Shown piece by piece: positions 17,422-26,237 of a stretch of DNA of 64,000 bases (the stretch's first letter is position 1; each line of letters starts with the position of its first letter). The stretch spans positions 1 through 64,000 of the forward strand of contig CAYOJK010000003.1 of the NCBI GenBank assembly GCA_964404285.1. The letters run 5' to 3'. Under the pieces are notes generated by a model. It did not search any database and was not told the origin of the DNA. It saw only the letters and a program-made list of their open reading frames with translations. The position numbers were made by a program, and so were the translations under genes. Source of the stretch: JBASEY01 sp964404285 (lineage in GTDB: Bacteria > CSSED10-310).

Positions 17422-18819
17422 CTATTGATTCAGGGGGGAAAACATCGATGGATCAGGAAGCAGTCGGTCGATATCAGAATGTGACACTCTGAAAACTGTA
17501 GGGTCATCTGAACACTTAACCCAGTGACCTACACCATCTTCAGGTTGGCCGCCAATCCAAAGAGTTGTCAGAGCGTGTTCAGAATCACTATCTGAAAATA
17601 AACGGATAATCGCTAAATAATCACCGAAGTTTTCGTGTTCGGGTTTTAATCCGGTTGCACGAAGATAGGTGAGGGTCGATAAATATGAACCAACAGCCGT
17701 CGAATCTGTAGTTGGTGTAGAAGGTTTTGTCATTTGCCATCCAACGTCACTGTGACGAACCAACTCAATCGTCTGATCATCTTGTTCAATCTGAATTTTA
17801 TTGATGACACCTCTATCCATATCGCATATAGTTTTCGATCGATAATGGAAAAAATCAGGTTTGAACAATTCATAAAAAGCTTTGTTCACCAATAAAACCG
17901 GTCCTGAAGAATTTCGTCGGGCAAACCTCATTTTGCCTCCAGAGTCTGCGAATCGACCAATATCAAAATGGAAACTATCCTGGTCTTCGACCTGAGCATC
18001 AATTTGGAGCCATGGCGTATCCAACTCGTATTCATCCATTGGTCCGGGGTCATCGATAAAGTTTTGAATGAATTGTGCTGTCAACGCGCCCAGCGTCTCT
18101 TCAACACGAATTAGGTCCACCGGCGCATCCAGGCTGTTTGATATCAACCAGTCACCTTCAGTATTTCTTTCAAACACAAGTTTTGTGTCATCAGCCGGAA
18201 ACGTCAGTATCAGACTGGTAATATTTTGTCTGGCTGCTTCTAGTATGGACTTGTTTCGAAACTCGAACGCTGTGGATAACAAATCTGATTTGATCTCATT
18301 TGAAATCAGATAAACCACGTCTTCCTCATCAAACATAGCGTAATATGAGTCACCGACGGGGTTTTCGTCACCGATCGTACACGTAATACTCTTGTCGGAG
18401 CTATCAAGTCTGACTTTAAAAGCGGGATTCTCCAGCCCGTATGGTGTCAACGAATCTGGGTTTTTGACGACAATTCTGCCTTTTTGAAGCAATGTGAAGT
18501 GTGAGATTACTTTATCGGCATAATTCTGATCGCACTCAGCTTGAATAGGTTGAGTCAACATCCATCGATCGTTCGCTCGAATGATTTCAATAGTATGTAT
18601 TCTGTCATCTAACTGGATATCATGGATATTATCAGGTAATGCGACAAAGCGAAGGATGCTGAATTTTTGCACATCCGAGATAACTGCGCCAGGTAAAATG
18701 CGGACAGATTCGATAGATCGGGCTTGTCGTCGTGATTCACCTTGAATTTCATAGAAATAATACCAGCCGGCAACCAGGATCAGCGCCAGCAATAATAAAA
18801 TATTACGTTTCCAGGTCAT
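17422..18819 (-). CDS. DUF4340-domain protein, membrane anchored
   Basis: A single N-terminal helix (about 6-24) anchors a 440-residue domain made of repeated beta-rich units, as in DUF4340 proteins, with recurring phrases such as W-x-L-T/I-x-P and YGLENP. Function is not known. In many genomes this family sits beside GldG-type and ABC-2 genes, as here, where it is the last gene of the four-gene set and overlaps the GldG-like gene by four bases. It presumably works with that ABC system in the envelope (inference from context). Confidence 0.82.
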   Translation of the reverse strand: MTWKRNILLLLALILVAGWYYFYEIQGESRRQARSIESVRILPGAVISDVQKFSILRFVALPDNIHDIQLDDRIHTIEIIRANDRWMLTQPIQAECDQNYADKVISHFTLLQKGRIVVKNPDSLTPYGLENPAFKVRLDSSDKSITCTIGDENPVGDSYYAMFDEEDVVYLISNEIKSDLLSTAFEFRNKSILEAARQNITSLILTFPADDTKLVFERNTEGDWLISNSLDAPVDLIRVEETLGALTAQFIQNFIDDPGPMDEYELDTPWLQIDAQVEDQDSFHFDIGRFADSGGKMRFARRNSSGPVLLVNKAFYELFKPDFFHYRSKTICDMDRGVINKIQIEQDDQTIELVRHSDVGWQMTKPSTPTTDSTAVGSYLSTLTYLRATGLKPEHENFGDYLAIIRLFSDSDSEHALTTLWIGGQPEDGVGHWVKCSDDPTVFRVSHSDIDRLLPDPSMFSPLNQ

Positions 18820-20192
18820 GCCCGACGTCTCCGAACAACTATCCTGACAATACCGAAAATAGCAACAACCAGGGGAATAAGGACTATCGGGATAAAAAAT
18901 GCTGTCAACAATTGAGAGTTTTGTAGCATTAGGGGCTGAGAAATGATTTCTCGTGGTGGGATGGCAATCAGGTCCTTTTCATCTGACAGCCAATGAAAAA
19001 TATTTAAAATAAAAGGTTGATGAGCTGCCAGCGTTTGCAGAAAGGCATTACTAATAAAATCTGCATCGCCGACAGCAACAATACGAGTTCGGGGTATGTC
19101 GCTGATTTCAGAGGGTATTGAAAAATCTACATGCTCCGATGTAACTGCAATAGGGAATGGTCCTGAAATGTCTTTTTCCGGATCAAATTCGATCGTTTCG
19201 TTGCTCAAGCTGTTTAAATCTATTTTTGCATAAGCCTGATCGGAGGTCATAGCAAGATGTCGCACTGACCACTCTTCACTTGCCGGTTCAGCCATCGCTA
19301 TTGAGCTTGCAATACGAAAAACCAGACCACTGTTGAATCCTTTGGTAATATCATGAGGAGGATAATTATCTACGATTGGTTGAAGTATATTTTGAAACCC
19401 TTTTGGGTCGATAATTACATTTTCACCAACTGCAATACCATAGTCGGTAAGCTGATCAGCAAATTTCCCGTGTGCTCCTGGATCCAATGCAATAAATAGG
19501 CAGCCGCCGGTATTCAAAAAGCTCTTTATTTTATCGATAACAGAATCAACCGGATCATGTGCAGGGCCAACAATGGCAAGAATATCGCATTCTACAAGGT
19601 CATTATCCATTGCCATCAAATTGATGGGTTCAACGTGGTAATTAGCGTTTTGAAGCGCCATCTTCAGCATGAACAAACCATCACTATCCATGGAATCAAG
19701 CTCATATTCGCCGTTTTCTGTCGTAAAACAAACTTTACGAAACGAGTCTCCCTGTATCAATCGAATCAACGTGTTGGTCAAGGCTTGTTCGGTTGCTTCT
19801 GCAACTTTTCGAAATGATTCACCTTGCTGAAACACAACTGTGTTGTAAGATGCCACATCAAATTTTGTTGCCAGTGACGGGTTTTTGTCGGCATCGACAT
19901 TTTGATAGGAAAAACGTTTGGAAGCATGTTGGAAAAGACGGAGATAATCTTGAATTTTTTCATAGTCTTCGTCAAGTTCTCGATAGTAACTGTATGCATG
20001 AACAGGCTCATTCAGGTTTTCAAGGATTTGAATTGTCTGGGGAGACAGTGTGAAGCGTTTGTTAGACGTTACGTCATATTCTGATGCATGCCTAACAGCA
20101 ATCAAGTTGATGACGACTAAAATGGCCACAACAAAAATTATCGACGTAATACTGGATGTTAAACCGGAGCGCCGTGCTTTTACTCCACTCAT
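18816..20192 (-). CDS. GldG-like ABC transporter auxiliary protein
   Basis: The protein has a membrane helix near each end (about 20-38 and 430-450) around a large extracytoplasmic domain typical of the GldG/ABC-type uncharacterised transport family, with RFTLSPQT early and an SRY-like phrase later. GldG partners an ABC-2 permease and ATPase; in Bacteroidetes the set is needed for gliding, elsewhere its role is unknown. An ATG at 20192 has GAGAGG six bases upstream, two bases after the permease stop, and is preferred to an ATG at 20207. Confidence 0.83.
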   Translation of the reverse strand: MSGVKARRSGLTSSITSIIFVVAILVVINLIAVRHASEYDVTSNKRFTLSPQTIQILENLNEPVHAYSYYRELDEDYEKIQDYLRLFQHASKRFSYQNVDADKNPSLATKFDVASYNTVVFQQGESFRKVAEATEQALTNTLIRLIQGDSFRKVCFTTENGEYELDSMDSDGLFMLKMALQNANYHVEPINLMAMDNDLVECDILAIVGPAHDPVDSVIDKIKSFLNTGGCLFIALDPGAHGKFADQLTDYGIAVGENVIIDPKGFQNILQPIVDNYPPHDITKGFNSGLVFRIASSIAMAEPASEEWSVRHLAMTSDQAYAKIDLNSLSNETIEFDPEKDISGPFPIAVTSEHVDFSIPSEISDIPRTRIVAVGDADFISNAFLQTLAAHQPFILNIFHWLSDEKDLIAIPPREIISQPLMLQNSQLLTAFFIPIVLIPLVVAIFGIVRIVVRRRRA

Positions 20193-20194
20193 GA

Positions 20195-20965
20195 TTAACC
20201 TCTCCACTTTTTGGATTCAAGCGCCTGACCCGTCAAAAATAGGAAAAGAGCTGTCAAGGTCACAAAATAGACAATAGCCGGCATTGAAATAAGGCCTTTG
20301 ATCAGGGGCTCAAAATGCGTCAACAAGGATAGGTGTTCCAGGACATTGTGCAGCAATCCTTCTGGTGATGGGCTGATCCAACCTATCATCCATAGAAGCA
20401 AGTTTAGGGCGAAGGCAACAAGAGCGGCAATAATCTGATTGTCTGTTGTAGCGCTGGCAAAAAGGCCGACTGCGGCAAAGACAGAAATCATGCCCAAAAA
20501 CCCAGAATACATCGAAATGACAATCGCTGTTTCTGGTGAACTCCAAACGTATAAAAACAAAGGATAGATCAAGGTCAGCAGTAGAATGAAACTGACGGTG
20601 ATCATTGCTGCAAGATATTTACCCAGAATGATTTGACTGTTGCTTATAGGATATGTCGACATTAATTCAAGGGTTCCGGAACGCTTTTCCTCGCTGAAAG
20701 AACGCATCGTGATAACAGGTATTAAAAACAGGAAAATAACTGCGAAATTTCCTGCCAGAGGCTGTAGAAAATCCGTTGTTAGATTCAATGGGTAAGACCA
20801 ATAAGGATTTTGCATGGTTGAAAACGAAATCTGCATATAAACAACCAGATTCGAATAGAATAAAAAGCCGGTAAGAATCAGGAACACGGTGGTGATAGCA
20901 TAGATTATCGGTGAAAGAAAATAGCCTTTTAAATCTCTTTTAATGATTGACCAAAGAATTCTCAT
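20195..20965 (-). CDS. ABC-2-type permease (GldF-like)
   Basis: This 256-residue protein has about six membrane helices. Typical sequences of the ABC-2/GldF group are present: KRDLKGYFLSPIIYAI near the N-terminus and MRSFSEEKRSGTLELMSTYP near residue 90. It would form the membrane channel part of the transporter with the ATPase encoded just upstream (four-base overlap). The transported substrate is unknown. Confidence 0.88.
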   Translation of the reverse strand: MRILWSIIKRDLKGYFLSPIIYAITTVFLILTGFLFYSNLVVYMQISFSTMQNPYWSYPLNLTTDFLQPLAGNFAVIFLFLIPVITMRSFSEEKRSGTLELMSTYPISNSQIILGKYLAAMITVSFILLLTLIYPLFLYVWSSPETAIVISMYSGFLGMISVFAAVGLFASATTDNQIIAALVAFALNLLLWMIGWISPSPEGLLHNVLEHLSLLTHFEPLIKGLISMPAIVYFVTLTALFLFLTGQALESKKWRG

Positions 20966-21915
20966 GCTCCAGTTTCCTCCCGGGTGACAAGGTGGATAAA
21001 CGTATCTTCCAGTGAGTGTTTCTTTTTACGTAATTCAAGCAAGTTCCAACTGGATTCGACAATAGTGCGCGCAATCACGGGGCGTAGATCGGATTCAGAA
21101 TGTGAAACGATATCTATTCTAGAAAAGGTCGGATCGGGTTGAAGTACAATTTTTGCCGTCGCAACACCTGTAACAACCTTCAGTTTGTCAAGTAAAATGT
21201 CAATATTATCATCACCGGAAACATCGATCGTAATGGTATCAGCGGTATTCAAGTTTTTTCCCAGATTTTCCGGAGTATCGACAGCGATTAAACGGCCTTT
21301 GTTCAGGATGATAACACGTTCGCACAACTGGGATACTTCAGGAAGAATATGTGAAGACAAGATCACGGTTCTTTCTCCACCTAAATTTCGAATGAGTTCT
21401 CGTATTTCTATGATTTGTTGTGGGTCAAGCCCGCTGGTAGGTTCATCAAGAATCAGGATATCCGGATCACTGATCATTGCCTGTGCCAGCCCTAAGCGTT
21501 GACGAAAACCCTTTGATAAATTCCCCGAAAGTTTATGCCTGACAGTTGATAATCCACACTGATCGATGATTGTGTTTAAATGAGACCGGCGTGTTTTACT
21601 CGGCACGTTTTTCAACTCACTAACAAATCTCAAATACTCATCAACAGTCAGTTCACGATAAATTGGCACGGTTTCCGGTAAATATCCGATATGTTTTCGA
21701 GCGGCTCTGGAGTTTTGACTCATATTGATCCCGGCGACGATTGCTGAACCATCGGTCGGAGTCAGATAACCCGTCAAGATGCGAATAGTAGTTGTCTTTC
21801 CCGCTCCATTAGGTCCTAAAAAACCAAGTATTTCACCTTTTGGCATACTGAACGACAATTTGTCTAATGCCAGGGTTTCTCCAAACCGCTTTGTCAAGTT
21901 TTGAACCTCGATCAC
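20962..21915 (-). CDS. ABC transporter ATP-binding protein (GldA-like)
   Basis: Walker A GPNGAGKT lies at residues 34-41, the signature LSKGFRQRLGLA near 135 and Walker B ILILDEPTSGLDP near 155, with a switch His in ILSSHIL. About 90 residues follow the nucleotide domain, as in drug/ABC-2 and gliding-type ATPases. It is the first gene of a four-gene operon (ATPase, permease, GldG-like, DUF4340). The 73 bases separating it from htrA may hold the operon promoter, but I see no convincing boxes. Confidence 0.92.
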   Translation of the reverse strand: MIEVQNLTKRFGETLALDKLSFSMPKGEILGFLGPNGAGKTTTIRILTGYLTPTDGSAIVAGINMSQNSRAARKHIGYLPETVPIYRELTVDEYLRFVSELKNVPSKTRRSHLNTIIDQCGLSTVRHKLSGNLSKGFRQRLGLAQAMISDPDILILDEPTSGLDPQQIIEIRELIRNLGGERTVILSSHILPEVSQLCERVIILNKGRLIAVDTPENLGKNLNTADTITIDVSGDDNIDILLDKLKVVTGVATAKIVLQPDPTFSRIDIVSHSESDLRPVIARTIVESSWNLLELRKKKHSLEDTFIHLVTREETGA

Positions 21916-21988
21916 GTAACCTCTCCTTAAACAGCACAGCAGCCGAGCTGCATTTTATGCCGCTGACCGCTGTTATGACAAACGACAC

Positions 21989-23440
21989 TCAATGACTGGC
22001 AGGGCGAAGGGCAATAAAAGTTTTGACCTGACCACTCTGTACATAGAGCACTGCACCTTCCCCTGGTCCAAGCTCAGCCATGAGCTTGCGGTAATCTTTC
22101 ACATTTTTAACCGGTTTTTGATTGATTTCAAGTATGATGTTTCCTCGTGCCAGCCCTGCTTTGTCGGCAGGACTTGCAGGTTCAACTTCTGAAACCAGCA
22201 CACCATCCGTGTTCTCCAATTGTAATTGTCGTGCAATATCAGGGGTGATATTCTGCACAGACAAACCGAAATCCGCGTCAGGTCCCTGTAAATCGCTCAC
22301 TGCTTCAGGTGTCCCCGGCCGAGTTCCTATTTGGAGACTAATGGATTTTTTCTTGCCTGAGCGCAAGATATCCACTCGAACATTTTTGCCTACCGGTTGG
22401 CTCGCAACAAGTTGAGAAAGATGAGTAGAATCACGGATTGTAACTCCGTCAAATTCAACGATTATATCCCCTGTTTGGATTCCTGCTTTCTCAGCAGGGC
22501 TTTTTTCAACTACTTCAGCTACAAGTGCGCCTTCTGTACTGCTTAGTTTTAAAGCATCCGCAAGGTCTTTTGTGATGATTTGTATGTTGACACCCATCCA
22601 GCCTCGAATAACGGCGCCTTTATCTTTCAAATCCGGCAAAAGAGGTTTCACCATATTGATGGGTATGGCAAATCCTATTCCTGCAGATTGGCCGGTGCGC
22701 GAGGCAATAACGGTATTGATACCGATTAGGCGTCCGTGAATATCCAGGAGGGGACCGCCGGAGTTGCCTGGATTAATTGAAGCATCAGTCTGAATGAAAT
22801 CCTGATAAGGGAGCTCATCGCGTGGAATGACCATGGAGCGACGGGTTGCGCTGACAACTCCAACTGTAACCGTATGCCCGAACCCAAAAGGATTGCCGAT
22901 TGCCATCACCCAGTCACCAGCGATAATTGCATCGGAATCTCCAATCGGTATTGGTATTAACGGTTCTTCAGGTTCGATTTTCAACAGACCGATGTCTGTT
23001 TCGGCATCTGATCCAACTACCTTGGCATCGTATGTTGTTCCGTTCAAAAGAGTAACGGTGACTTCATCGACATCTTTTATGACATGGTTGTTCGTCAGGA
23101 TATAGCCTTCTTTGTCAATGATAACACCGGATCCCAGAGACTGAAGGGTTCTAGGCTGTGTTTGAGGTTCGAAAAAATACCGAAAAAAATCATCTCCCCA
23201 GAAATCATCGAATGGTGATCGTCGTCGTTGTTGAGGAATCTGAGAAGGTCTGACAACCTTCGTCGTGGAAATATTCACGACGCTATCGCTATGTTGTTGT
23301 GCAATTTCACGGAATGTCGTGAACGTAAAGGGGCGATCTTCAATTGCGCCTGGCTTATTTTCAGCATTTAACCAGCCTATATGTAAAATAGCTCCAAATG
23401 CGACGAACGCTAAAATGAAAGTGAATAATTTATTTCTCAT
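21989..23440 (-). CDS. htrA: HtrA/DegP-type periplasmic serine protease
   Basis: An N-terminal signal or anchor helix (about 5-24) is followed by the trypsin-like domain. The catalytic triad is His119 (TNNHVI), Asp149 (TDIGLL) and Ser227 (GNSGGPLL). Two PDZ domains follow at about 285-375 and 390-480, as in DegP/DegQ. The family degrades and chaperones misfolded envelope proteins. Length and domain order are ordinary. It is separated by about 100 bases from the ligase-like gene upstream on the same strand. Confidence 0.95.
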   Translation of the reverse strand: MRNKLFTFILAFVAFGAILHIGWLNAENKPGAIEDRPFTFTTFREIAQQHSDSVVNISTTKVVRPSQIPQQRRRSPFDDFWGDDFFRYFFEPQTQPRTLQSLGSGVIIDKEGYILTNNHVIKDVDEVTVTLLNGTTYDAKVVGSDAETDIGLLKIEPEEPLIPIPIGDSDAIIAGDWVMAIGNPFGFGHTVTVGVVSATRRSMVIPRDELPYQDFIQTDASINPGNSGGPLLDIHGRLIGINTVIASRTGQSAGIGFAIPINMVKPLLPDLKDKGAVIRGWMGVNIQIITKDLADALKLSSTEGALVAEVVEKSPAEKAGIQTGDIIVEFDGVTIRDSTHLSQLVASQPVGKNVRVDILRSGKKKSISLQIGTRPGTPEAVSDLQGPDADFGLSVQNITPDIARQLQLENTDGVLVSEVEPASPADKAGLARGNIILEINQKPVKNVKDYRKLMAELGPGEGAVLYVQSGQVKTFIALRPASH

Positions 23441-23539
23441 GATTGCTCCTTATCGATTCTGGATTTTGATTTAAATCCACTTCTTTCTTTGTTAAAACAC
23501 ATTTTGATTTACGAATGTTCCAGTAAAGCTAAGGCTATT

Positions 23540-24778
23540 TCACGGATAAAATTCTAACGACGTGTCGATATCGGGGCCGACAAGAGGGGTTCGAGACTGG
23601 TAGAGCGATACAACACAGCCGGCTAAAATCCAGAAAAGAATACCGATTTCTTTTTCAAAGCGAAACGTTGTAAAACTGAATGTCAGAAAGACAGCGAAGC
23701 TGGCTGCAAATCCAAGTAACTGACTTTCTACTACAGATAAAGGTTTATATTTAAATTGTATGAAAATCAGGTAGAAAATACCGGCTATAACAAGTAAAAA
23801 CGAGATCAATCCAAGAATTCCAGTTTCTATGAGAATTTGTAAATACAAATTGTGTGCATTTTCAAAAACGACTCCACTACTCTCAGAAAACATATATTCC
23901 GGGTATAAAGTATGAAAAATCCGATTACCATACCCAGCGCCAAGCCAGGGACGCTCCTTGATCATCAGGATTGCGCTGCGCCACATCCATATACGATCGC
24001 CAAATATTTCGTTGTTTTTCAATGCTTCCAGGCTGGTGATACTTGTCGCTCTAAAAAGAATATCCGGTGGTAGAAACCAGGGCGCTGATATAACTCCAAT
24101 CAATAGCAAAACAAGCATTCGTCTATCTTTCAAAGCCGCTAAGATAGACACGGCCAGCAAGCTGCTGAACCAGGCGCCTCGTGACAGGGTGACCAACATG
24201 AATCCCAAACATACAAACAACACAAATAGCGCAATAGAGCGACGCCAACCAACCGTGCACAGGAAGCGACTCAATGCAATAGGCATGACCATAGCTGTAA
24301 AAAAGGCTGCCAATCCAAAACTGGAGTAAAAAGATGTCGCTCGTCCGCTTTTAACGAGGTCACCTGAAAAGTAACCAATCAAACCGACTAAACTGACAAG
24401 AGTCACCGCAATCATTAAAACTATGGGGATACGCCGTGTGTATTTTGGTGAGTTCATGACGGTTACTGTCACATAGAAAAATAAAAGTTGATACAAAAGA
24501 CCTTTTCTTAGAATTCTGATCGAATACGCGGGGTCAATCGAAGTAATAGTTTTAAAGATGATAATAGCGGCGTATAACAGGATCGGCAGGTCGAGTGGAG
24601 TGCCTTTAATAGGAAAACGCTTAGTGAGAATTCCTTGTAGAATCAAACAGGCAGGCGGTATTGCCATAAGAATTGAACGCAATGAAGCTGTTCCTGGAAT
24701 AGTCATAATCAGAAGATACAGGATCAGTGAACCGCGCATGATTTTTTCGTTTATAAAAAGAATCCGTTCGTGTTTCAT
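23540..24778 (-). CDS. O-antigen ligase/polymerase family membrane protein
   Basis: The protein is about 412 residues with ten or more hydrophobic helices. The Wzy_C hallmark is seen as a periplasmic loop with WLGAGYGNRIF and FENAHNLYLQILIETGILG. Such proteins polymerise or ligate lipid-linked glycans at the periplasmic face of the inner membrane. The frame extends to 24817, but an ATG at 24778 with AGGA eight bases upstream is the better start. It opens the surface-glycan region and is divergent from the next gene. Confidence 0.85.
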   Translation of the reverse strand: MKHERILFINEKIMRGSLILYLLIMTIPGTASLRSILMAIPPACLILQGILTKRFPIKGTPLDLPILLYAAIIIFKTITSIDPAYSIRILRKGLLYQLLFFYVTVTVMNSPKYTRRIPIVLMIAVTLVSLVGLIGYFSGDLVKSGRATSFYSSFGLAAFFTAMVMPIALSRFLCTVGWRRSIALFVLFVCLGFMLVTLSRGAWFSSLLAVSILAALKDRRMLVLLLIGVISAPWFLPPDILFRATSITSLEALKNNEIFGDRIWMWRSAILMIKERPWLGAGYGNRIFHTLYPEYMFSESSGVVFENAHNLYLQILIETGILGLISFLLVIAGIFYLIFIQFKYKPLSVVESQLLGFAASFAVFLTFSFTTFRFEKEIGILFWILAGCVVSLYQSRTPLVGPDIDTSLEFYP

Positions 24779-24866
24779 CGCCATTATCCTGCTATCTGCT
24801 GTCAATAGAGTCAACACAAATCAATATTATTGTCCCTTTCCAGCATTTTTGCTAGCCTGATGTGGT

Positions 24867-26237
24867 ATGGAATCGAGGCAGCACATCCAAATTGGTTTTG
24901 ACACAATCGTCATGTTTATTCTGGCATTAATCAGCCTGGAAACCAATATTCCATTTGTTCTTGATCAGTTGGATTTCCACCGGGCTATGCCTGAAATGGG
25001 ATTCTGGAAACATGTGTTGTGTCCAGGCGGGGCTGAAAATCCTCTGGCGCTGATGGGTAACCAGTTCGTTCCTTTTAAATTGTTACTGAGAACGATCACT
25101 CTTTGCATAGTAATTTTATGGATTATTGTTGATATAAAGAAAAAGCATATCAATTTGAAAATCGCTCTGGCTCTTTTGTTGATTGTATTACATGTTCTAA
25201 TTCCTAGTATCATGATGATACAAGCTCGTTTAGCAACTGAAAATCATGCTTTAGCTCATGACGGCGGGACGATTCAGATCGAGGAGTCCATGAAAATGGT
25301 TTTGAAAGGGAAGAACCCCTATACGGAGACATTTCATGGAACTCCCCTTGAAAATTGGCGGGGCTTTTCCAACAACGTTGTTTACCATGTTCCTTATATG
25401 CCGGGGGCTTTTATATATTCGATACCAGCATACATTTTTGTGGATACATTTTGGAATCATTATGACCAACGAATACTGCACCTTATCTTGTTTGTTGTGT
25501 CCCTTGTCTTAATAGGCCTTGTCTCATCTTCATCGGAAAAATGCCTGATTACATGGATGGTATTTGCATTAAATCCTTTTGCAGCCAAATATCTGGCTCT
25601 CGGCACAAACGATATCGTGATACAGTTCTGGTTACTTCTTGCTATTGTTCTGATACAAAAACAGAAACTTCGATCGGGGCTGATAGCGTTGGCTGCTGCT
25701 TGTGCAATAAAGCAATTCGCTTGGTTTTTCGTTCCCTTCTTAGTTGTCAGTGGATTGCAGTTGCAAAAGGATGCTCCGAGCCGTTTTTTCAATTCAATCA
25801 TCAAAAAATATCGGCTGTGGCTTCCAGCATTGATACTTGCCTTGGTTACGATCGTTCCATTTATGCTCTGGGATGCCCGCAGCTTTATCGATGATACCTT
25901 TCGTTATGGTTCAGGCGGCCTGCCAACCAGCTATCCTATGCAAGGGTTTCATGGCTATGGCTTTGCTACGCTACTCTTGTTTTTCAGACTTTTTCCCGAT
26001 GGAAACGCAAATTTCCCATTCATTATTTTTCAAGCAATTACAGTTATACCGTTGTTTTTATGGCTCTGGAAGAAATTTATTGTTGAGCACGATCTTTCCG
26101 AGGCAATCACTTTTTCTGCTTTGTGCTTGCTGGTCTTTATGTTTTTTTCCAGATATCTGCACGGAAACTTTGTCGGATTCATTATGTTTTGGCCGGTTTT
26201 GAGTTGGGGTATGCAAACTAAAAAAGGTGAGTGTTAA
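24867..26237 (+). CDS. Polytopic membrane protein, GT-C/GT87-like glycosyltransferase
   Basis: The 456-residue protein is almost wholly hydrophobic with about ten helices. A hydrophilic segment after the third helix (ENHALAHDGG, then GKNPYTETFHGTPLENW) is typical of polyprenol-phosphate-sugar dependent GT-C enzymes of the DUF2029/GT87 kind. It would move a sugar onto a periplasmic acceptor (inference). Its stop overlaps the next ATG by one base (TAATG), so it is coupled to the asparagine-synthetase-like gene. Confidence 0.7.
   Translation: MESRQHIQIGFDTIVMFILALISLETNIPFVLDQLDFHRAMPEMGFWKHVLCPGGAENPLALMGNQFVPFKLLLRTITLCIVILWIIVDIKKKHINLKIALALLLIVLHVLIPSIMMIQARLATENHALAHDGGTIQIEESMKMVLKGKNPYTETFHGTPLENWRGFSNNVVYHVPYMPGAFIYSIPAYIFVDTFWNHYDQRILHLILFVVSLVLIGLVSSSSEKCLITWMVFALNPFAAKYLALGTNDIVIQFWLLLAIVLIQKQKLRSGLIALAAACAIKQFAWFFVPFLVVSGLQLQKDAPSRFFNSIIKKYRLWLPALILALVTIVPFMLWDARSFIDDTFRYGSGGLPTSYPMQGFHGYGFATLLLFFRLFPDGNANFPFIIFQAITVIPLFLWLWKKFIVEHDLSEAITFSALCLLVFMFFSRYLHGNFVGFIMFWPVLSWGMQTKKGEC

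Noticed and set aside
24783..24814. Possible promoter before the O-antigen ligase-like gene (TTGACT and GATAAT on the minus strand)
   Set aside because: The boxes are 20 bases apart and the -10 would overlap the ribosome binding site.
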